DNA of 64,000 nucleotides from Caulobacter sp. UNC358MFTsu5.1 (GTDB taxonomy: Bacteria; Pseudomonadota; Alphaproteobacteria; Caulobacterales; Caulobacteraceae): assembly GCF_000712075.1 (NCBI RefSeq), contig NZ_JONW01000005.1, positions 129,001 through 193,000 on the forward strand, given 5' to 3'. This document shows, piece after piece, positions 35,354-45,800 of this stretch (positions within the stretch are counted from its first letter, which is position 1; each line of letters begins with the position of its first letter). The position numbers and the translations under genes are program-made. The notes under the pieces are model-generated. The model searched no databases and had not been told where the DNA came from. It saw only the letters and a list, made by a program, of their open reading frames with translations.

Positions 35354-36619
35354 TCAGTTCTTCGCCGGATTGGCCAGCTTGCCGCCGACGATCTTCTGGA
35401 AGGTCTCCAGCGGGCACACCGTGGCGTCGCCCTTCACGCCGCAGCCGGGGATCGGGAAGTACGAGAAGGCCGGCGGATTGCTGGCGGTCAGCGGCTGCAG
35501 CTCGCGCAGTTGGTCCATGCTCTGGGCCGTGTAGAAGGCGCGGACGAAGGCGTGGCCGCCGCTGTCCTTCAGCAGCTCGAAGCCCATGGCGCCGCCGGGG
35601 GGCGGATCGTCCCGGGGATAGTCGGCGGCGGTGAAGTGGGCGCCGAAGAAGCCGCGCAGGGCGGCGATGTTGGTGTCGTGGCCGACCAGCAGGGTCAGGC
35701 GGCCGGTATCGGCCTCGCCGTTCAGGGCCGACAGCAGACGCTTGGCGATCGGGGCGGCGTAGCGTTCGGCGATGTAGGGCGCGCCGACCTCGTAGTTGAA
35801 CTTCACCGGATGGAAGCGAAGCATGGCGTGGATGTCGGCCTTGGAGGCGCGGCCCCAGCCGACCTGGTCCATCGGCTTGCCCTCGACATATTCCAGCAGG
35901 ACGGTCTGGCCGCCGGTCGAGGCGATCGACAGCGCGCCTTCCAGGTCGGGACTGTCGCCCTTGTTGCCCTTCAGCTCGGACGGACGCTTGGCGATGTCGC
36001 AGCCGGCCTTGGTGGTCGGATCGCAGCCCAGCACGCGTTGCAGCACCGCGAAGTCCGCCGCGTGGACGCGCGCCTCGGCGGCGACGCCGGGCTTCTGCCG
36101 CTGGGCGGCCTTCAGCGCGATGTCGCCGTCGATGCCCTCGGCCGGATGGAAGACCGGGTCGTTGTCCTCGGTCTCGGGATGGTCGACCACGATGCCGCAG
36201 CCCGGCTGCAGGCCCTCGACGAACGACTCGGCGGTTTTGATGGCGCGCGACTTGCCGCTGGCCCAGACCACGATCTCGCCCTTGGGCGCGCAGCCGTCGC
36301 GCGGGATCAGGCCGCGCGCGCCCAGGAAGGTGCGGTTATAGGCGCCCATCAGCCGCGCGCCTTCGATCCCATGCGGCGTCAGCTCGCCGAACGGCGTGGT
36401 CCAGGTCGACCAGGGCTGGGCGGTCGTGCCTTCCGGCGTGGCGGGCGACTTGGTCGGCGGGCGGACGCTGTGGCGCATGACCATGACCATGCGGTCCAGC
36501 TTCAGATCGCCGGTCGGACCGCCGTTCGAGGCGGCGGCCGCCGGGCTCGTGACCATGGCCGCGGCTAGGGGCGCGGCGATCATCGCGGCCGTCATCAGTG
36601 CGTATCGAAGTCTCGCCAT
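35354..36619 (-). CDS. AppA/Agp-like histidine acid phosphatase (candidate phytase)
   Basis: A 421-aa secreted phosphatase. It has a signal peptide (MARLRYALMTAAMIAAPLAA ... AAA), then the active-site motif RHSVRPPTK (residues 49-57), where the family normally has RHGxRxP. The proton-donor motif VGHDTNIAALRGFFG is followed by a DDPPPGGAMGFEL segment as in AppA. These enzymes release phosphate from phytate or glucose-1-phosphate in the periplasm. AGGGAGGCGTT precedes the ATG. It is divergent from a beta-propeller phytase across an IolR-like operator, which makes phytate the likely substrate. The Gly-to-Ser change in the motif is unusual. Confidence 0.87.
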   Translation of the reverse strand: MARLRYALMTAAMIAAPLAAAMVTSPAAAASNGGPTGDLKLDRMVMVMRHSVRPPTKSPATPEGTTAQPWSTWTTPFGELTPHGIEGARLMGAYNRTFLGARGLIPRDGCAPKGEIVVWASGKSRAIKTAESFVEGLQPGCGIVVDHPETEDNDPVFHPAEGIDGDIALKAAQRQKPGVAAEARVHAADFAVLQRVLGCDPTTKAGCDIAKRPSELKGNKGDSPDLEGALSIASTGGQTVLLEYVEGKPMDQVGWGRASKADIHAMLRFHPVKFNYEVGAPYIAERYAAPIAKRLLSALNGEADTGRLTLLVGHDTNIAALRGFFGAHFTAADYPRDDPPPGGAMGFELLKDSGGHAFVRAFYTAQSMDQLRELQPLTASNPPAFSYFPIPGCGVKGDATVCPLETFQKIVGGKLANPAKN

Positions 36620-36681
36620 AACGCCTCCCTCGCCGCTCACGGTCGGCGGCTTGCTTGTTGACCGAGTTGTACGAATGGATA

Positions 36682-36705
36682 TTCTATTTTGCAACTCAGT
36701 TAGAA
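36682..36705. promoter_or_regulatory. Candidate IolR operator between the two phosphatase genes
   Basis: TTCTA-N14-TAGAA (TTCTATTTTGCAAC then TCAGTTAGAA) 63 bp before the histidine phosphatase ATG and 105 bp before the phytase ATG. Nearly identical to the site before the TonB receptor at 17704-17733, over 40 bp of AT-rich sequence. Confidence 0.65.
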
Positions 36706-36809
36706 TTTTTAGTGCAATTTTTGTCGCCCAGCCCGATTTCGTCAGCGGGGCGTCAGGGCGACCGCTCTAGCCAGGTCGCACGACACAGATGCGACATCAG
36801 GGGGACCAC

Positions 36810-38828
36810 ATGATCCATCGCCGCACCACCTTCGCCGCCGCCAGCGTCCTGGCCCTGCTGATCGCCGCCCCGGCCCTGGCCCAGACCGCCGGGGTGGCCC
36901 CGGTCGGCGCGACCGTCCCGACCGCTCAGGGCGGCGCCAACGCCTCCGCCCTGCTCTACAACGCCGCCGATCCGGCCAAAAGCGTCATCGCCGCCACCGG
37001 CGAGTTGGGCGGGCTGGAGTTCTACGGCCTGGACGGCCAGCGGCGCTCGGCCCTGGCCGGCGGCGAGACCTACGGCGTCGACGTGCGCGGCGACCTGATC
37101 GCGGTGCTGGACCGCAAGGACGGCCGCCTGCGCCTGTCGCGCTACGACTTCGCCGGCGGGACCGCCGCCAGCCTCGACGCCCGCCCCCTGACCCTGGGCT
37201 ACGCCGGCGAAGGCCTGTGCCTGCACAGAAGCGCCCGCGACGGCGCGCTCTACGCCTTCACCCTGGGCGGCGAGGGCCAGTTGGACCAGTGGCTGCTCTT
37301 CCAGGCCGCCGACGGCAAGCTGGACGGCCGCATCGTGCGCCGCCTGCACCTGTCGTCCGAGGCCAAGTACTGCGTCGCCGACGACGCCGCCGGCACGCTG
37401 TATGTCGCCCAGCAGGCGGTCGGCATCTGGCGCTACGACGCCGATCCCGAGGCCGAGGCCGTGGCGACCGTGGTCGACATCAACCGCCTGGGCCGCATCA
37501 AGGGCGAGGTCGGCGGGCTGGCTGTCCTGAACGGCGGCGCGGGGGGAAACTACCTGGTGGCCGCCAACGCCGACGCCGGCGACTACAATGTCTATGACCG
37601 CAACGCCGACGACCGCTTCCTGGGCGCCTTCCGCATCCAGGCCAATGGCGCGGACGTGCTGCAAGGCCCGTCGGGCCTGTTCGGCCTGCGCGCGCCCGTC
37701 GGCCCGGGCCTTCCGGCCGGCGCCCTGCTGGTCACCGACGATCGCAAGGCCGGGGCCAACACCCAGGTGCTGTCGTGGAAGGACGTCGCCGCCGCCCTGA
37801 ACGTCTCGCCCGGCGCCGACGCGCCGACGGTCGCGCCCAGCAAGCTGGCCCTGGTGACGGCCACCATGGAGACCCAGCCGGTCGAGCACGGCGGCGACGC
37901 GGCCGACGACCCGGCCATCTATGTTCACCCGACCGATCCCGACAAAAGCGCCATCATCGCCACCGATAAGAAGGGCGGCATGCTGGTCTACGATCTGGCG
38001 GGCAAGCCGCTGCAGTACCTGCCCGACGGCAAGATGAACAATGTCGACCTGCGCCACGGCTTCAAGCTGGGCGGCAAGAGCGTCACCCTGGTCACGGCCA
38101 GCGACCGGACGCACAAGGCCATCGCGATCTACACGATCGACCCGGACACCCGGCAGCTGACCAGCGTCGCCGACGGCGTCCAGGCCACCGGCCTATCGGA
38201 TCCCTACGGCCTGTGCATGTACCGCAACAGGAAGGGCGCGACCTTCGTGTTCATCAGCGATCCCGACGGCCTGGTCCGTCAGTGGAAGCTGGTCGCCACC
38301 CCGGCCGGCAAGGTCCGCGCCGAAGCCGTGCGCGACGTGAAGTTCGACACCCAGACCGAAGGCTGCGTCGCCGACGACGAGACCGGCGCGCTGTATGTCG
38401 CCGAGGAGGACGTCGCGCTGTGGAAGCTGGGCGCCGAGCCGGCCACGGGCACGGCCCGCAAGGCCGTCGCCCGCGTGGCCGACAATCCCGCCCTGAAGGA
38501 CGACCTGGAGGGCGTGGGCCTCTACGCCCAGTCCGGCGGCAAGGGCTATCTGGTGGTCTCCAGCCAAGGCAACAACAGCTACGCCCTGTTCCGGCGCGAG
38601 GGCGACAACGCCTTTGTCGGCAGCTTCGCCGTGATCGCCGACGGCGCGACCGGCATCGACGGCATATCCGAGACGGACGGCCTGGACGTCACCAGCGCCT
38701 CGCTGGGCGCGGGCCTGGAAGGCGGCGCCTTCGTCGCCCAGGACGGCCGCAACGTCTCCCCGCCCGAGAACCAGAACTTCAAGCTGGTCCCGTGGTCCAC
38801 GATCCCCCGGAAGCTGGGGCTGAACTGA
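36810..38828 (+). CDS. Two-domain beta-propeller phytase
   Basis: A 672-aa secreted Ca-dependent phytase removing phosphates from inositol hexakisphosphate. It has a signal peptide (MIHRRTTFAAASVLALLIAA ... ALAQ), then two propeller units. The C-terminal unit (about 355-672) carries the conserved core: HGGDAADDPAIYVHPTDPDK, NNVDLRHGF, EGCVADDETGALYVAEEDV and GVGLYAQSGGKGYLVVSSQG. The N-terminal unit (about 35-340) keeps weaker equivalents (EAKYCVADDAAGTLYVAQQA) and may assist binding, as in other dual-domain phytases. AGGGGGA precedes the ATG. It is divergent from the histidine phosphatase; likely IolR-controlled. Confidence 0.92.
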   Translation: MIHRRTTFAAASVLALLIAAPALAQTAGVAPVGATVPTAQGGANASALLYNAADPAKSVIAATGELGGLEFYGLDGQRRSALAGGETYGVDVRGDLIAVLDRKDGRLRLSRYDFAGGTAASLDARPLTLGYAGEGLCLHRSARDGALYAFTLGGEGQLDQWLLFQAADGKLDGRIVRRLHLSSEAKYCVADDAAGTLYVAQQAVGIWRYDADPEAEAVATVVDINRLGRIKGEVGGLAVLNGGAGGNYLVAANADAGDYNVYDRNADDRFLGAFRIQANGADVLQGPSGLFGLRAPVGPGLPAGALLVTDDRKAGANTQVLSWKDVAAALNVSPGADAPTVAPSKLALVTATMETQPVEHGGDAADDPAIYVHPTDPDKSAIIATDKKGGMLVYDLAGKPLQYLPDGKMNNVDLRHGFKLGGKSVTLVTASDRTHKAIAIYTIDPDTRQLTSVADGVQATGLSDPYGLCMYRNRKGATFVFISDPDGLVRQWKLVATPAGKVRAEAVRDVKFDTQTEGCVADDETGALYVAEEDVALWKLGAEPATGTARKAVARVADNPALKDDLEGVGLYAQSGGKGYLVVSSQGNNSYALFRREGDNAFVGSFAVIADGATGIDGISETDGLDVTSASLGAGLEGGAFVAQDGRNVSPPENQNFKLVPWSTIPRKLGLN

Positions 38829-39013
38829 GCCGAGCAAGATCGGCATGGCGCCGCTACAGGCGGTCACGCCGATATGCGCCAGGAGCTGACGTTGGCCCAG
38901 CTCCGGCAATTGGACCTTAAAGGCGCGTCGTTGCGCCGAGCCGATCCTCAAGGACGCTGCGTTGCGTATTGCCTTCCACATAAAGGCCGAGCATCGTCGC
39001 GCCATTCCTTGAA

Positions 39014-40198
39014 GTGGGCTTGAGCGTGACGGAAATCGCTGACGACATTGCGGCGATCGCCTCGATCGGGCTTGTTCCCAGAATTCTACAGAACATATGC
39101 CGCCTGACCGGTATGGGGTATGCGGTCGTCGCTCGGGTCACGGCCGATCGTTGGGTCGCCTGCGCGGTGGCTGACGACATAAACTTTGGCTTGCCGGTCG
39201 GCGGCGAGCTGAAGGTCGAGACGACGCTTTGCGGCGAAATTCGCGACCATCACCGATCAGTCGTGATCGACCACGTCGCGGCCGACCCGGTCTATAGCAA
39301 CCATCCCACACCTGCGATGTATGGACTGCAAAGCTACATCGCCGTCCCCATTTTCCGCCGCGGCGAGTTCTTTGGCACCCTGTGCGCAATTGATCCGGCG
39401 CCGGCTCCGCTGACGGATCGCGACGCGCAGGAGACCTTCGAGATCTTCGCGGAATTAATCGGCCAGAAGCTAGCGGATCAGCAGCAGCTGGCGTTGAGCC
39501 AGGCGGCGCTGTCAGATGAACGGGCCGGTTCTGAACTGCGCGAGCAGTTCATCGCCGTGCTCGGCCACGACCTGCGCAACCCGTTGGCCGCCATCGAGGG
39601 CGGCGTGCGCCTTCTGCGCAAAGACCCGACCGGGCCGAAGAGCGGCTGGATCCTCGGGCAGATGGAGACGAGCACCGCGCGAATGGCCGGCCTGATTTCT
39701 GACGTAATGGATTTCGCACGCGCCCGTCTGGGCGGCGGCTTCAATGTCGATCTTTCTCTCGAAAACGACGTCGGGTCCGCACTGCTCGATGTCGTGTCTG
39801 AGCTTCGGACCGCCCATCCCGAACGGATCATCGAGGCTGACGTCGACATTCCCACGCCGGTGCCGGCCGACCCCGCCCGATTAGCTCAGCTCCTTTCGAA
39901 CCTTTTGGCCAATGCGTTGACCCATGGCGCCGGAGACGCGCCCGTTTCGGTCGAGGCCAAGATTGTGAACGGCGTGTTCGAGCTCTCCGTGGCCAATCAA
40001 GGTCCGCCGATCCCTAGAGAAACGCTTGCCCGTCTTTTCCAGCCGTTCGAGCGGGCCGCGGCCAAGCCGACACAGCAGGGCCTTGGGCTTGGCCTTTACA
40101 TCGCGTCCGAAATCGCGCGCGCCCACAATGGGAACCTGAGGGCCAGTTCGGATGCGACCGAGACGCGCTTTACCTTTCGCATGCCGCTCGAGAACTAG
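39014..40198 (+). CDS. GAF-domain sensor histidine kinase
   Basis: A soluble kinase of about 394 aa. The N-terminal GAF domain (about 15-150; LQSYIAVPIFRRGEFFGTLC) probably senses a small ligand or light. The HisKA domain has His185 in AVLGHDLRNPLAAIEGG. The HATPase has the N-box LLANALTHGAGDA and the G2 box QGLGLGLYIASEIARAHNG. No transmembrane segment and no adjacent response regulator, so it is an orphan. The start is uncertain: GTG 39014 or GTG 39026, neither with a strong ribosome site. It sits at the edge of the accessory block. Confidence 0.85.
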   Translation: MGLSVTEIADDIAAIASIGLVPRILQNICRLTGMGYAVVARVTADRWVACAVADDINFGLPVGGELKVETTLCGEIRDHHRSVVIDHVAADPVYSNHPTPAMYGLQSYIAVPIFRRGEFFGTLCAIDPAPAPLTDRDAQETFEIFAELIGQKLADQQQLALSQAALSDERAGSELREQFIAVLGHDLRNPLAAIEGGVRLLRKDPTGPKSGWILGQMETSTARMAGLISDVMDFARARLGGGFNVDLSLENDVGSALLDVVSELRTAHPERIIEADVDIPTPVPADPARLAQLLSNLLANALTHGAGDAPVSVEAKIVNGVFELSVANQGPPIPRETLARLFQPFERAAAKPTQQGLGLGLYIASEIARAHNGNLRASSDATETRFTFRMPLEN

Positions 40199-40352
40199 CG
40201 CGACCACTCAGATGCGTGTGCCGCCCCCCCAACCAGCTTGTTGGTGGACTGTGGCCGACCCGCGCCATCAGCGGACCTTCCGATCAGTGCAGAGAGAAGA
40301 CCTTGAGAAATGTGAGCGGCGGCGTTGGCTCGTACCATATCAACACCCCCGG
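40199..40352. other. Intergenic region between convergent genes
   Basis: 154 bp between the kinase stop and the TIGR04141-like gene stop. No gene, and no terminator with a clear T tract was seen. Confidence 0.35.
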
Positions 40353-42092
40353 CTAGGGTCTTGGTTGCGCCTGCGCCTGGCCCAGTTCAACCCGCCGGAA
40401 GCAGACACCAGCTTTGAAGCGACGATCCTCAGTTAGATAGCTGTGCGCAAGCATCAGCTCGTACCGTGCCATGAATGGCAGGTCCCCGAGCGCGAAGGCG
40501 TCGCTGTCGTGAAGAATGCAGAACACGACTGTGTAGTCGGTGTCGTTGAAGTCAGCTGCCTTTGCCGGAAGCAACCCCGCAAACCGCGCCTTGTCCTTGG
40601 TTGCGTTGGCGTCGTGGTCATCGTTCTGGACCCACTCGGCGATCCCCACACGGGTCGGCTCGTCGGAGCAGATCGCATGGGAGTACATCTTGGCCTGCGT
40701 GAACAGATGGCTGATGGAAGCTGATCCGGACGCGTACTTCTTCACATGCACGAAGTGCTTGTTGCCGTGCAGTAAATCACAAACCTCGTAAAGGCGACGC
40801 CCCGCTATTTCGATCTTGGCTTGGTCGAGGAGGAAGAGGTCGTCGCTGCCCCGGGCGGCCGCCTCGTTGTAGACTTCCTCGCGGTTCTGGTTGCGCCCGG
40901 CATGGAAGATATTCGTTCCTGCGGGTAGGTACGGCGCATCAACGTCAAGATCGCGGGCGTTGAAGTAGCCATCGACCTTGTCCTTGAGCTCTTGCGAGAC
41001 CTCGCGCCACAGGCCGTTCGAAAGGACGTAGGTCTTCCCCAGATACTCAAGTTCGGCGACGATGCACTGATAGGTATTCCAGAGAGGGAAGGTCCGCTCC
41101 TGCTCCTCATCGTACCGATAGATGGGCCACGTCCGGAGCTTGCCAGCCGTTAGGTTCCGGATGAACCGGCGGGTCGCCACGATGTCGTCGATCCGAAGGT
41201 CATCGAAACGGGGAACTTCGTCGTCATCTTCCTCGCGCTTTCGGTAGGCGAAGCTTGGATCATCCACCTCAAGGAACTCCGGAGGAGCGAGATGGATCTT
41301 GGAGAAGTCCAGCGCTTCGATCTTCGCGCAGAGCGCCGCGTCGAGAGCATCCACGATGTCAGGGTCCGACTCGTGCCGAAGATTGTCGTAGCTTCTGAAT
41401 TCGGTGTCGCGGTAGTCGGCGGCCCAATAACGCTCTTCAAGGCGACGGCAGACGTCGGCAAGCGCCGACCAGCCGAACTGCGCATCCTTCGGTAGCTTGA
41501 TCTGGATGCTGTCCTTGCCCTTGAAGGACTCGATCAGGTCGGCATAGGCATTCTTCACGCTCCCGGCGAGGGTACGAAGGATTTCCGCCTCGGTGTTGAT
41601 CCCGAATGCGCGAAGGCTCGCGCCGATGCTGGCCTGGCGTTCGGTCTGGCGGCTGATCGCCTCGTGTGCGGATGTCTGGACGCGACGGAGTTTGTCGATG
41701 TCGCAGATATTCATCCCGACCTTGATGCCGAAGTCGTGGACGATGCGGGATCGATCGAGGAAGGCGTCGCCGTGCTGACCGAAGGTGGCGACGTAGTGGA
41801 CATTGTCGCCGGCATCCGTCGAGACGCGCAGAGCCATGATGGCCCGCGGGAAGAAATTGTGGGCGACGTACGTGTATCGCTTGACGTCGAATCCCGAGTT
41901 CAGAAAACGCAGCCACGGAATGGCGTCGTCTGTCTTCTCAGCGCCGCCCGCTTTCACGTACCTGATGTAACCTGAGTAGCCGGCGTCGGCGTCGGCGAAC
42001 GAGTCATACGTGTTCAGGTCGCCGTTGAGATAGTCGTCGAACTCAAGGTCGGACTTGATCTTGTAGAGAGTGACTCTCTTTATTTCACTCAT
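40353..42092 (-). CDS. TIGR04141/DUF6119-type sporadically distributed protein
   Basis: A 579-aa protein beginning MSEIKRVTLYKIKSDLEFDD. The AHNFFPRAIMALRVS region, the LDFSKIHLAPPEFLEVDDPS segment, and the end-region LLDQAKIEIAGRRLYEVCDL with NKHFVHVKKYASGSASISHL fit the sporadically distributed TIGR04141 (DUF6119) family, known mainly from mobile and defence regions. Its function is not established. The assignment is from pattern memory. It lies 101 bp downstream of the type I restriction operon, so an accessory defence role is plausible. There are no membrane segments. The C-terminus contains a (GQAQAQPRP) tail. Confidence 0.65.
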   Translation of the reverse strand: MSEIKRVTLYKIKSDLEFDDYLNGDLNTYDSFADADAGYSGYIRYVKAGGAEKTDDAIPWLRFLNSGFDVKRYTYVAHNFFPRAIMALRVSTDAGDNVHYVATFGQHGDAFLDRSRIVHDFGIKVGMNICDIDKLRRVQTSAHEAISRQTERQASIGASLRAFGINTEAEILRTLAGSVKNAYADLIESFKGKDSIQIKLPKDAQFGWSALADVCRRLEERYWAADYRDTEFRSYDNLRHESDPDIVDALDAALCAKIEALDFSKIHLAPPEFLEVDDPSFAYRKREEDDDEVPRFDDLRIDDIVATRRFIRNLTAGKLRTWPIYRYDEEQERTFPLWNTYQCIVAELEYLGKTYVLSNGLWREVSQELKDKVDGYFNARDLDVDAPYLPAGTNIFHAGRNQNREEVYNEAAARGSDDLFLLDQAKIEIAGRRLYEVCDLLHGNKHFVHVKKYASGSASISHLFTQAKMYSHAICSDEPTRVGIAEWVQNDDHDANATKDKARFAGLLPAKAADFNDTDYTVVFCILHDSDAFALGDLPFMARYELMLAHSYLTEDRRFKAGVCFRRVELGQAQAQPRP

Positions 42093-42193
42093 CCTCCCCC
42101 CCTGGCAGCCGGCATTGCCAGCAGCTTAGCAGCGATGGAGGCAAATCCGCTAGGGATGGCTGTAGTACGGACGTATGCGCGCGTGACGCGAGA

Positions 42194-42892
42194 TCAAATC
42201 GCCGCAAGCGGCCCTTCATTTAGCCGCGCACGAACCTGCTGCCAGCCTGGCATGTGCCGATCGAGAAGGGCTGCGAAGTGTTCGTTGTGGTTCGCCACAA
42301 CAAAGTGAGCGAGCTCGTGAAGCGCAACATAGTCGAGGCAATCGACCGGAAACCGCGCGAGATCGAGGTTGAGCCTGACGGTGCGGTTGCCGGGGTTGCT
42401 GCTGCCCCATTTGGTGCGCATGCGCTGGACGTAGAAGCGGTCGAGTGAGACGCCGAGCCGCTCCTGCCATTTAGCAAGGAGCGGAGCGGCCTGACGGCGC
42501 ACTTCGGCACGATACCAGTCCTCAAGCACTTGGCGGCGCGTCGCAGCCGTCGCCTGATGCGGCGCACTGAGTTCAATCGAGCGGCTGCTGATTTCGACGC
42601 CGGGATCGCCATCTGCCAGGCGGAGCAGATAGCGCCGGCCCCAGAGATAATGGCTTTCGCGCTCCAGAAACTCGCGGGGCGTTTCACGCGGCTGCGCACA
42701 GATCTTCCGCTGATGGCGCTTGATCCAACCGATCTTCGCGACCGCGAAGAGCCGTATACCTTCGAGGGTCATGTGATGGGGCGCTGAGATGCGCACCCGG
42801 CCTGTGGGCGGATAGACGCTGAGGTGGACGTTCTTGATGTCCTTGAACACCACATCGACCGACACGTCGCCAAGGCTGAGCACCTGTGCCAT
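42194..42892 (-). CDS. YgjP/WLM-type zinc metallopeptidase (DUF45)
   Basis: A 232-aa protein with the SprT/WLM-like zinc site HELAHFVVANHNEHF: His192, Glu193, His196 and a third His near 202. RMRTKWGSSNPGNRTVRLNL, just upstream of it, is the other family signature. COG1451 peptidases of this type are regularly encoded next to hsdR. The ATG overlaps the hsdR stop as TGATG, so it is translated with the restriction subunit. Its job there, perhaps processing restriction or DNA-bound protein complexes, is not known. Confidence 0.85.
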   Translation of the reverse strand: MAQVLSLGDVSVDVVFKDIKNVHLSVYPPTGRVRISAPHHMTLEGIRLFAVAKIGWIKRHQRKICAQPRETPREFLERESHYLWGRRYLLRLADGDPGVEISSRSIELSAPHQATAATRRQVLEDWYRAEVRRQAAPLLAKWQERLGVSLDRFYVQRMRTKWGSSNPGNRTVRLNLDLARFPVDCLDYVALHELAHFVVANHNEHFAALLDRHMPGWQQVRARLNEGPLAAI

Positions 42893-45800
42893 CAATACTC
42901 CCGCTGAGCCTTGATGATCGCGAAAACGCGTTCGACCTCGGCTTCTTCGCCAAGGACGTCGTACATGGCGGCCTTAATGACGCGCTCCTTCGGCTCGACG
43001 CCGCGCCAGCCATCCGGACGAGCATCCTTGACGGCGTGATCAACGCGAAGGGCCAGCTCCTCGTTCTCGCCGAGGTTATTGAAGAGCGCGCGCTTGCCGG
43101 GCGTGTCGAGGGTCGGCGGCGCTGCGGCCGCCGCGCCCTTACTGAGCTGGGCGGCGATCTCCGCGATGCGCTTGAGATAGGCTTCGTAGTCGATGGCCTT
43201 GGCCTTGCGGGCCCGGATGATCTCTTCGAGCAGCGCTGAAATCCGCTCGTAATAGGCGGGGTCGTTCAGGTGCTCTTTGACGATCTTGCTGCGGACATTG
43301 TTTTCAATCGTCTCGGCGATGGCCTGCTGATCGCCCTTGAGGCCCCCAAGCTGGCCCGCGATCACGGCGGCAATGCCGCTTTTGACGATGAGATCGACGA
43401 GGCTGATCCCGTCGAAGGGGGAGATTTTCCGCGGCTCGTCAGCCTCGATATAGGTGTCGATGAGGTGCCGCATATCGGCCTCGTAGGCCTTGAGATCGAG
43501 GACTTCGCTGCTGGCCAGCTTGATCATGTCGCGCAGGCGAACGTAGTGCTCGACTTGGCCTTTGATCCGGGTGATGTCGTCTTTGCTGTAGCCGGCTTCC
43601 TCCATCTCGTCGGCGATGCCCGCATAGGACCGGACGAGTGAGGCGACCGCCTTGTAGAGCGCGGCGCGCTGCGGCTCGTGCTCCTCGAGATCGGTGGCGA
43701 TCTCGGTGTTGCCGCAGAAATAGCGGATGTGCTCGAGCTCGCCGCGCGGCGGCTCGACTGGCTCACACAGTGTCGCCAGCACTTCGAGCGCGTCGTCCAG
43801 GCGCTCGCGGCCCTTCTCAAGGCGGTCCTTGATCAGGATTTCGGGGCTCGCGCCGCCGGCGCTGTCGTCGATCTCGGAGGTGTAGACGGAGATCGCGTTC
43901 TCGACCTTCTTGAAGAGGTCTTTGTAGTCGACGATGTGGCCGAATTCCTTGTCCTCACCGTCGAGGCGGTTCGTCCGGCAGATGGCCTGGAACAGGCCGT
44001 GATCCTGCATGGATTTGTCGATGTAGAGATAGGTGCAGCTGGGGGCGTCGAAGCCGGTCAGCAACTTATCGACGACGATCAGCAGCTTCATGTTCACCGG
44101 CTGGTGGATGAAGCGGTCTTTGACATCCTCTTCGTAGCTCTCGGTCCGGGACATTCCGGGCTTGGCTTCAACGTCCTTCAGGAGCGCCGTGTAAGTGTTG
44201 TAGATGAACTGCTTGTCGGTTTCGGAGTTGGCGCCGGTTTCCTCCTTGGTTACATCCTGGGCTTGCGGGTTGTAGGAGGTGACGAGCGCGCAGCGCCCTT
44301 TGAGGGTGGTCTTCTGGAACGCCTCGTAAAACTTGCAGGCTTCGTAGATGCTGGACGCGACCAGGATGGCGTTGCCGCGGTCGTCGCTCAGGCGCGGTTT
44401 GACGCCAAAGTCATGGGCGATGTCCATGACGATGCGCTCGATCCGGTGCCGCGAGCTGAGCACGGTCTGCATCGTGCCCCACTTCTTCTTGAGCTCGTCC
44501 TTCTGCCAGTGGTTGAGCCCCTTGGTTTTGGCGTCGAACCAGGCCTCGATCTTGTCCTCTGAGCCGAGCTTCTGGTCGATGTCGCGGGCCTCGTAGACTA
44601 GATCGAGGACCACCTCGTCGTCGACGGCTTCGCTGAATTTGTAAGTGTGGATGTAGCTCCCAAAGACCTCGAGACTGGTGGCCTTGTCCTGCTTCAGGAG
44701 CGGCGTCCCGGTGAAGCCGACGAAGACGGCGTTCGGCATCATGGCCTTCATGGCGCGATGGAGTTTGCCGCTCTGTGTACGGTGGCACTCATCAACGAAG
44801 ACGAACACTTCGCCGACCGCGACGCTCGGCTGCTCTTCAAGCTCCTTGATGAAGGCATCGAACTCGTCGCCCTTGCGCCCGAACTTGTGGACGAGCGAGC
44901 ACAGCAGGCGCGGCGCGGCCTGGCCGAGTTTGGCCATGAGATCGCGGCCACTGCTGGTGCGGTGGATTTGTTCGCCGGCATCGGTGAAGACGCGCTTGAT
45001 CTGCTTATCGAGTTCGTCGCGGTCGGTGATGATCGCGATGCGCGCGTTGGGGTTTTTCTCCAGTATCCACTTGGCGAGGAGCACCATGACGATGCTCTTC
45101 CCGGAGCCCTGGGTGTGCCAGATGATCCCGCCCTTGCGCTGGCGGACATGCTCCTGCGCCGCCTTGATCCCGAAATACTGGTGAACCCGGGGCAGCTTCT
45201 TCTGGCCCCCATCGAAGAGCACGAAGTCGTGCATGAGCTCGATGAGCCGGCCTTTCCGGCAAAGTTTCAGGAGATACTTGTCGAGCTTGAAACGGGCGTT
45301 GTCGTCTTCATCTTCCTTCCACTTGAGGAAGAACTTCTCCTGCGTGCCGATGGTCCCGTACTGGAGCCCTTCGGAGTCGTTGCCCGCGAAGACGATCTGC
45401 GTCGTCGCGAAGAAGGCCTCGTTGAACTCAGGCATCTGGTTCGAGAGGAGCTGCCGGATCCCGTCGCCGATGCTGACGCGGCTGCTCTTCAGCTCGATCA
45501 CGCCGACGGCGATGCCGTTGATGTAGAGCACAAGGTCAGGCCGGCGCTCATGGCCGCCCTTGAGCGTCACCTCTTCGGCGACGGCAAAGTCATTGGCCTC
45601 CGGGTTTTTCCAGTCGATGACGGTAACGAGCTCGGTGACCTTGCCGGCCTCAACCTTCACCGGGACGCCGTAGCGGAGTAGCGAGTAGACTGCCTTGTTG
45701 TTGTCGTAGAGGCTGCGGCTGCTGTTGATCGCCTCTAGGCGAAGCCGGTAGGTGGCCGCCGCAATCTGCGCGTCGGAATGGCCCCGGCCTTTAAGCCAGG

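Noticed and set aside
38874..39021. Short + strand frame (MRQELTLAQLRQLDLKGASL...) between phytase and the GAF kinase
   Set aside because: Briefly suggestive of a pentapeptide-like or regulator-tail sequence, but no ribosome site, no continuation and composition changes after 25 codons.
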